Source: Marinilabiliales bacterium (GTDB lineage Bacteria > Bacteroidota > Bacteroidia > Bacteroidales > SZUA-534). Taken from it: a stretch of DNA of 64,000 bases. The stretch covers positions 316,494 to 380,493 of the forward strand of contig DOTG01000041.1 in NCBI GenBank assembly GCA_003512955.1, written 5' to 3'. Shown here one piece after another: positions 59,390 through 64,000 of this stretch. Both the position numbers and the translations under genes were made by a program. Within the stretch, counting starts at the first letter, position 1; every line of letters starts with the position of its first letter. The notes beneath the pieces are model-generated. The model ran no database searches, was not told the DNA's origin, and was given only the letters and a program-made list of their open reading frames with translations.

Positions 59390-61417
59390 TCAGTAGATTG
59401 TGATGGTAAAATTATCATAAAACAGTTCATTTTTCCCGGTGTTCCATAGAAATACCGCTAACTCATAATCTTTTTCGGGCAATGCCGGTAATTGAAAAAG
59501 CAACGATACTTTTTCCCAGTTATTTTGATCCTTCAACAATGTTTTTAAGTTGTAGGACTTATAATAAACGTTCTGACCATTCATTTGTATGGATGTCACA
59601 AGTTCACAATTAGCAACATTTTTGCTTAAAAAATAGGATGTCATCAGTAATGTGCTTGATCCCCCGGTAAGTAAACTCAAATCTTTTGTTTTAAAAGTCA
59701 GGCCAAATTCATGTTCGGGTAACAGATGACCCGAAAACAACCCGGAATAGGAGAATTTGTCAGATGAATTGGTGTTATGCCATTGAATATCTGGTTTTTC
59801 ATCAAATGTAATACACTTTGTTAACAAAGGTGTTTTGTCAGCTACACCAATAAAATCGGATAGAGTTTGTGGATTAATTGTTTTTGAGAGTTTACAAACG
59901 GTTATGTTACCGTTATCGGCAACTTTTACCAACCTTGTTAATATATCAGGAAATGGGGTAAAAATATCAGAGATAAAATATTCATTTTGAAAGATAATAA
60001 CATCATAGTCCCAATTCAACGCGGTTTCAATATTTTCTTTGGTTGTATTCATAACAACAAACCCTTTTCTTTCCATCAGTATAAACGGGATATTGGGGCA
60101 AACAGCATCCATAACCAGGATCTTTGAATCTTTAGAAATACCTAAAGAGTCGAGGAATGCTGCTGAACCGTCAAAATTGCGGATGGTAGCCCCTGTTTTA
60201 TCCCAAAAACTGGTTGTCCGTCTATTCTCCTGCGTTTTAATGGGTTGATAAATCAAGTAAACGGAAACTATTAACAAAAAGACGATGAAAATAGTATTCA
60301 TCTTTCCTTTTACTGTTTGGGGTATCAATGAAAATAAAATAATTAATAGTAAAATAACCGGTAAAAAGAAGGTATCTAAAAAATAATAGTCGTGTGCAGA
60401 GAATTGTTTTAGCATGACGGCGGCAAACATAATGCAACCCCAAAAGTATGCGGATACAAACAAAACCAGGTACCTGGATTGGGTGCTAAACCGGGGCCCT
60501 GTTTTAAATAAGAAAATTATTGATGTTAACACCAATAAGGGAAAAATTAAATAGTGGGCAGTTGTAAAATATTGCTGCCCCCAATTGGTATAAACTTTTG
60601 TTAGGATATACAAAAAATCATCCCAATTATTTGGAGGCAGGAAATGATTGAGGAAAACTGAACCATATTTTTCTCTGAGATATCCGTTATACAATTGATA
60701 GAAACCAAGTAAAAAAAAGGAGATGGTTATAACCGCTATTTTAGCGGCAACCCTTGTTTCCTTTTTTATCATTCTTATCAGTTCTACACACAATACAGCA
60801 ATAAACGGTATAATAAAAGTGGTCCGTGCCAGAGAAGCCAATGTTAAAAAGAATATGCCGGCAATAAATGAACGTTGTTTATTATCATCAAGGTGTTTTA
60901 TGTAAAAATATAAGCCAATAATGGTATTTGAGAGTGATGGTATCGTTGGCAAAAAACCATTCTGATAATAGACAAATACCGGGGATGTAGCGGCAAAAAC
61001 AACAACAAAGATTGATTTATAATAATTAGTTGAAATTGAATAAGATATTTTAAATAAAAAGAATAGCCCAAACAAGCTGTATATTAACACATAAAGGCGA
61101 AACACCCAAGGTTCATCGGAAGCTGTAATTTTCATCATAAGTGCTGGTACGAAATCATGTATCGGAAAATCCACAGCAGTTATGCTGTACTCCGATGCTT
61201 TGCTCCAGTTGGAAGGAAACTGATGGTTATAAACAAAGGTCTGGGGTTTAAAAAAGTTCAACCCATTATCCAGGAAGCCTAATGATAAGGCATATCTATC
61301 GGATTGAGCCCAGGCATGTATGTGTGATGGAAACTCGTTTAAATTCTGGTAATGGTATAAAAGGGCTAAAAAAAGGATAAGGACAATTACCAGTATTTTT
61401 GATGAAACAGATTTCAT
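59390..61417 (-). CDS. multi-pass GT-C-type membrane glycosyltransferase
   Basis: A 675-residue protein. The first helix (about 8-25) is followed by a large loop (HIHAWAQSDRYALSLGF, with the Asp usual in the first loop of GT39/GT83-like enzymes), and about ten further helices up to residue 385. The C-terminal 290 residues form an extracytoplasmic domain with alternating beta strands (SKILVMDAVCPNIPFILMERKGF). Enzymes of this layout take sugar from a polyprenyl phosphate donor and decorate lipid A, proteins or glycans. Donor and target are unknown. ATG at 61417 is taken, because an in-frame TTG at 61423 is less likely. A remnant of a similar gene lies upstream. Confidence 0.85.
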   Translation of the reverse strand: MKSVSSKILVIVLILFLALLYHYQNLNEFPSHIHAWAQSDRYALSLGFLDNGLNFFKPQTFVYNHQFPSNWSKASEYSITAVDFPIHDFVPALMMKITASDEPWVFRLYVLIYSLFGLFFLFKISYSISTNYYKSIFVVVFAATSPVFVYYQNGFLPTIPSLSNTIIGLYFYIKHLDDNKQRSFIAGIFFLTLASLARTTFIIPFIAVLCVELIRMIKKETRVAAKIAVITISFFLLGFYQLYNGYLREKYGSVFLNHFLPPNNWDDFLYILTKVYTNWGQQYFTTAHYLIFPLLVLTSIIFLFKTGPRFSTQSRYLVLFVSAYFWGCIMFAAVMLKQFSAHDYYFLDTFFLPVILLLIILFSLIPQTVKGKMNTIFIVFLLIVSVYLIYQPIKTQENRRTTSFWDKTGATIRNFDGSAAFLDSLGISKDSKILVMDAVCPNIPFILMERKGFVVMNTTKENIETALNWDYDVIIFQNEYFISDIFTPFPDILTRLVKVADNGNITVCKLSKTINPQTLSDFIGVADKTPLLTKCITFDEKPDIQWHNTNSSDKFSYSGLFSGHLLPEHEFGLTFKTKDLSLLTGGSSTLLMTSYFLSKNVANCELVTSIQMNGQNVYYKSYNLKTLLKDQNNWEKVSLLFQLPALPEKDYELAVFLWNTGKNELFYDNFTITIY

Positions 61418-61474
61418 AAGCAAATTGTTTGAAGTGAATCAACCTGGAACAGTATGAATGCCAAACAGGGTTTA

Positions 61475-61765
61475 TCAGTTTTCATATTTGTAGAGGATTA
61501 ATATATTGCGGTTATCAAACCCGTTAAAATGGCAATTTATATATTCTATCCATTTGGGGATACTTTGAATGACGAAATTAAAATGGTGATCATTTACACA
61601 TCTACTGCATTTCAGGTCATTTAAATCAGATTTTCTTATTACCAAGAAATTCTCAGCCTTTGAATCAATTAATGAATCGTTTAACAAACACAAACTGGAA
61701 ATGGGTTTGTGAACTATTTTTGCCTCAGAATAGAATTTAACGGGAATGCTATTCCATGGATTATA
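61475..61765 (-). pseudogene. fragment of another GT-C-type glycosyltransferase C-terminus
   Basis: A frame of about 96 codons without a good start. It reads NPWNSIPVKFYSEAKIVHKP near its beginning, then LNDSLIDSKAENFLVIRKSDLNDL and ends ILILYKYEN. The FYS...FLVIRKSDL pattern resembles the end domain of ArnT/PMT-like enzymes, and the neighbouring gene belongs to that class. The fold's membrane part is missing, so this looks like a 5'-truncated remnant. An initiation at the TTG at 61693 would give only 72 residues. Confidence 0.5.
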
Positions 61766-61849
61766 CTAAAATTTGGCACATATCAATTAAACTAAAACGA
61801 AATCACAAAGACAGCTAGAAACTATTTTTGTGATTAAACGTTATAACTA

Positions 61850-62864
61850 TTAAGTATCAGTTAGAATCATTTTTTCAGTTCCAACTATATTTCCGTCAGC
61901 AATTAAAGAATAATAGTAAATACCTGGTTGTAACTCTGAACCCTTTATCACTATAGTTCCAAGTTCTCTTTCAGTAACATTTATACTTTTTATTTGTTTT
62001 CCCTGTAGATCATAAACGTAAAACACAGCATTCTTGATATTTGTGGGTAAAAAGAACCCAATAGAAGTGTTTTCCTTAAACGGGTTTGGATAATTCCTCG
62101 CTAAAGTTGCACCAATATTTAATTCTTCTAAATTATCAGTGACATCTTGAGAATTAATTTTATTTGTAAGGGCTATAATCTTTGCATTTTGTTCTTTAAT
62201 CGCTTCTACTAATAAAGGAATTATTTCATCATAATTAATACATTGATATCCATTACTATCAATATTGACAGCTTCTGGTAGTATTTCATTAAGCTCCTGA
62301 GAAATAAAACCAAAATTGGTACCTTTATTAAAATTTCTACTCTTGAATTCATCTGTTTTAAATTCATAAGATTTGCCATTTAATTTTAACACTTTATTCA
62401 AAGCTCCATCAATTGCTTTTATATCGATTGTCTGATGGTGTCCAAACCGAAGAACAATAGGCAGATCCATTAACTGTGAAAGTAAAATTATTTCCACTTA
62501 TAAGTCCATTTATTGCAACTTGACCAGTAGAAGCCAATCTCATTCTTTCAATTCCGCCAATTGAAAAACCAATAACATTTGGAGATGGATGAAAGATACC
62601 TGTTTGATCATTTCCCCACCATGTATAGTCAGGTGTTAATACTGTAGAATAAATATTAGAACCCCTAATAAAAGCTGCTGATGTTGGAACAGCTATAGTA
62701 GAGGTAAAAACAGATACTCCTCCAACAACTTGCAGCTTAATCCCATTATTAATAGGATTATTGATTGTTCCTATTGCTACGTTTCCAGAAGGTGCAACTT
62801 TCATTTGTGTAAAAGCATTAAGAGAAAAGAATAAAATAAAAATAATTGATATTAAGTTTTTCAT
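61850..62864 (-). pseudogene. frameshifted secreted protein with S74-type chaperone region and T9SS sorting domain
   Basis: The 5' part (62409-62864) has a signal peptide (MKNLISIIFILFFSLNAFTQ), VAIGTINNP-type repeats (tail-fibre-like), and ends at SSVWTPSDNRYKSN then a stop. SDNRYK is the start of an intramolecular-chaperone (peptidase S74) domain. The rest, IKAIDGALNKVLKLNG..., NFGFISQELNEILPEAV, INYDEIIPLLVEAIKEQNAKI, continues in another frame, followed by the T9SS tail (NYPNPFKENTSIGFFL..., YVYDLQGKQIK, GIYYYSLIADG). The frame change is near 62415-62430. Together they would encode about 335 residues. Such proteins are common secreted surface proteins of Bacteroidota. Confidence 0.85.
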
Positions 62865-62897
62865 GATTTCAAATTTTAAATTAATAATTTATCGATT

Positions 62898-63917
62898 TTA
62901 ATAACAAGGTGTTGGAATTACATTAAATTCACTTCCTATTGGAACTACAAAATTACCTTTGATAATACAACTATTATTCATTCGAAAAGTCAATGAATCT
63001 CCATATGATATTGATATATTGCTACTTGATGTACCAATTGTAATATTATTCTTAACTTTATAATCAAAAGTATTAAATTGTGTTTGGTTTTCAATTATTG
63101 CAGTATTACCACAGTCCATTTTCAAATTATAAAATCTAAAATAATCAACTATCTGATATTGAGGAAAGATTGTATTAGGATCAAGTTGAAGATAATTAAT
63201 CGCTAAAGCTAAAATAACATTCATACCATGGGTTGGAAATGTTGGAGCATCATAATCAGTATAAAAAGGACTATCGTCGAAATAATATGTAACTCTATTT
63301 GGTAAGAATTCAACGGCAAACTTATGCCAATTTAGAAATAATGCTGGAATGTTACTTAAAGTATAAGTTCCTGTTTGAGTTCCACCACAAAAGTTATCCC
63401 AATACCAAATTCCAACCTTGTGATAATGAGCGTTATATGTAGGTGTTGCCAGTGGTTCTAAAATATCAATCTCATTATGTGCAATTATGCAATTGGAATT
63501 ATTAGGATCTCTTACTTGATAAGCTGTCCAAAAAGTTGGAATTAAGCCTGCCGTATAGGGTTCATTGTTTTTATAATTGCCCGGTTCAAGAATTTTACAA
63601 AATATTTCATAATAACCATACAAATATTGATAATTTTTTGATTCAATTTGACCGGTATAATACAAGCCATTTCCCCTTTTTTCTAATTTAAGTTTTAAGC
63701 AATTGTTTTCGAGAAGAACATTGCTTGGGACCGCATAATTACCATAACCCCAACCACTATAATTTTTCTTTTCCCACAAATTGCTATCTAAAGTTGTTGT
63801 ATCAAATTCATCACTTCTAGAGTTATCCAAATACCAATTTTTATCATTTGTTGGTGTTTGAGCAAAGAGTATAATACTAATTATACTAAAGCAAAGTAAT
63901 AATTTAACTTTTCTCAT
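62898..63917 (-). CDS. secreted GH16-family glycoside hydrolase
   Basis: A 339-residue hydrolase with signal peptide (MRKVKLLLCFSIISIILFAQ). The GH16 fold begins NWYLDNSRSDEFD and contains YGYYEIFCKI and the catalytic ExDxxE motif HNEIDILEP (about residue 147). WHKFAVEFLPNRVTYYFDDSPFY is the usual strand pair behind the active site. The last 55 residues (NNITIGTSSSNISISYGDSLTFRMNNSCIIKGNFVVPIGSEFNV...) resemble the short cell-surface C-terminal beta modules that end in Cys in T9SS-secreting Bacteroidota. Likely substrates are beta-glucans or related polysaccharides, but the subfamily cannot be decided. ATG at 63917, since the TTG upstream is not used. This stretch is A+T-rich. Confidence 0.93.
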   Translation of the reverse strand: MRKVKLLLCFSIISIILFAQTPTNDKNWYLDNSRSDEFDTTTLDSNLWEKKNYSGWGYGNYAVPSNVLLENNCLKLKLEKRGNGLYYTGQIESKNYQYLYGYYEIFCKILEPGNYKNNEPYTAGLIPTFWTAYQVRDPNNSNCIIAHNEIDILEPLATPTYNAHYHKVGIWYWDNFCGGTQTGTYTLSNIPALFLNWHKFAVEFLPNRVTYYFDDSPFYTDYDAPTFPTHGMNVILALAINYLQLDPNTIFPQYQIVDYFRFYNLKMDCGNTAIIENQTQFNTFDYKVKNNITIGTSSSNISISYGDSLTFRMNNSCIIKGNFVVPIGSEFNVIPTPCY

Positions 63918-64000
63918 AATATTTATCAATTATTGGTTAAAAAGAAATAAATGTATGAAATTCCATCAAATAAAGTATTATGACTATCGGGAATCTTTAA

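Overview
The window reads as a chromosome segment of a member of the Bacteroidota (class Bacteroidia by overall gene style). The reasons are: several promoters of the TTTG-N17-23-TAnnTTTG type; a FecI-like sigma / FecR anti-sigma / STN-TonB receptor / DUF4249 lipoprotein set; proteins with type IX secretion (T9SS) C-terminal sorting domains; long Bacteroidota-type signal peptidases; hydrophobic GT-C enzymes; and the operon thrS-infC-rpmI-rplT with an infC that starts at ATA. The DNA is moderately A+T-rich, and most genes lack Shine-Dalgarno sequences. NO reductase, Ric, hemerythrins and class I fumarase fit a microaerobic or anaerobic life with nitrosative stress.

Layout. 0-10 kb: two paralogous membrane sensors (dCache-HAMP-GAF-coil-PAS). 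The first is cut by the window edge and ends in a bacteriohemerythrin domain. Between them lie a lone receiver protein, a NIF3/zinc-ribbon operon and a secreted TPR protein. 10-16 kb: ribBA, then an envelope operon (LptF/G permease, GT4, GT2), and a START-like protein. 16.0-16.6 kb: tRNA-Met(CAT), followed by a frameshifted GIY-YIG endonuclease gene and a second copy of the tRNA 3' half plus terminator. This is a compact element that I consider the most interesting item in the window. 16.6-23 kb: PBP4-type peptidase, Hsp20, AmrS-like radical SAM enzyme, RNA m5C methyltransferase, bacterioferritin and small unknowns. 23-27 kb: NO-defence operon (ric, hemerythrin, quinol NO reductase). 27-32.5 kb: sigma/anti-sigma/TonB receptor/DUF4249 operon. 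32.5-36.3 kb: S9 peptidase, NdpA-like nucleoid protein and a small partner. 36.3-39.7 kb: translation operon.

39.7-46.5 kb: a secreted six-hairpin-like protein; a DUF2975 membrane protein, a voltage-gated K+ channel and a YozG-like HTH regulator preceded by three 21-bp-spaced operator-like repeats; dapB; and two tandem signal peptidase I genes, the second lacking its catalytic serine. 46.5-52 kb: a small MITE-like folded repeat, a receiver/multi-PAS histidine kinase and a SpoIIE phosphatase. 52-59.3 kb: fumarase, a T9SS cargo gene interrupted by a stop codon in its signal peptide, and a three-gene biotin-dependent acyl-CoA carboxylase operon. 59.3-64 kb: a GT-C membrane enzyme, a remnant of another, a frameshifted S74/T9SS surface protein and a GH16 hydrolase. 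This last stretch is visibly more A+T-rich and carries broken genes.

The gene groups that clearly work together are NIF3/zinc ribbon, LptF/GT4/GT2, Ric/hemerythrin/qNOR, sigma/FecR/receptor/DUF4249, thrS-infC-rpmI-rplT, DUF2975/channel/HTH and the acyl-CoA carboxylase. No CRISPR array, rRNA operon or complete insertion sequence was seen. All family calls come from reading motifs by eye, without a database search.
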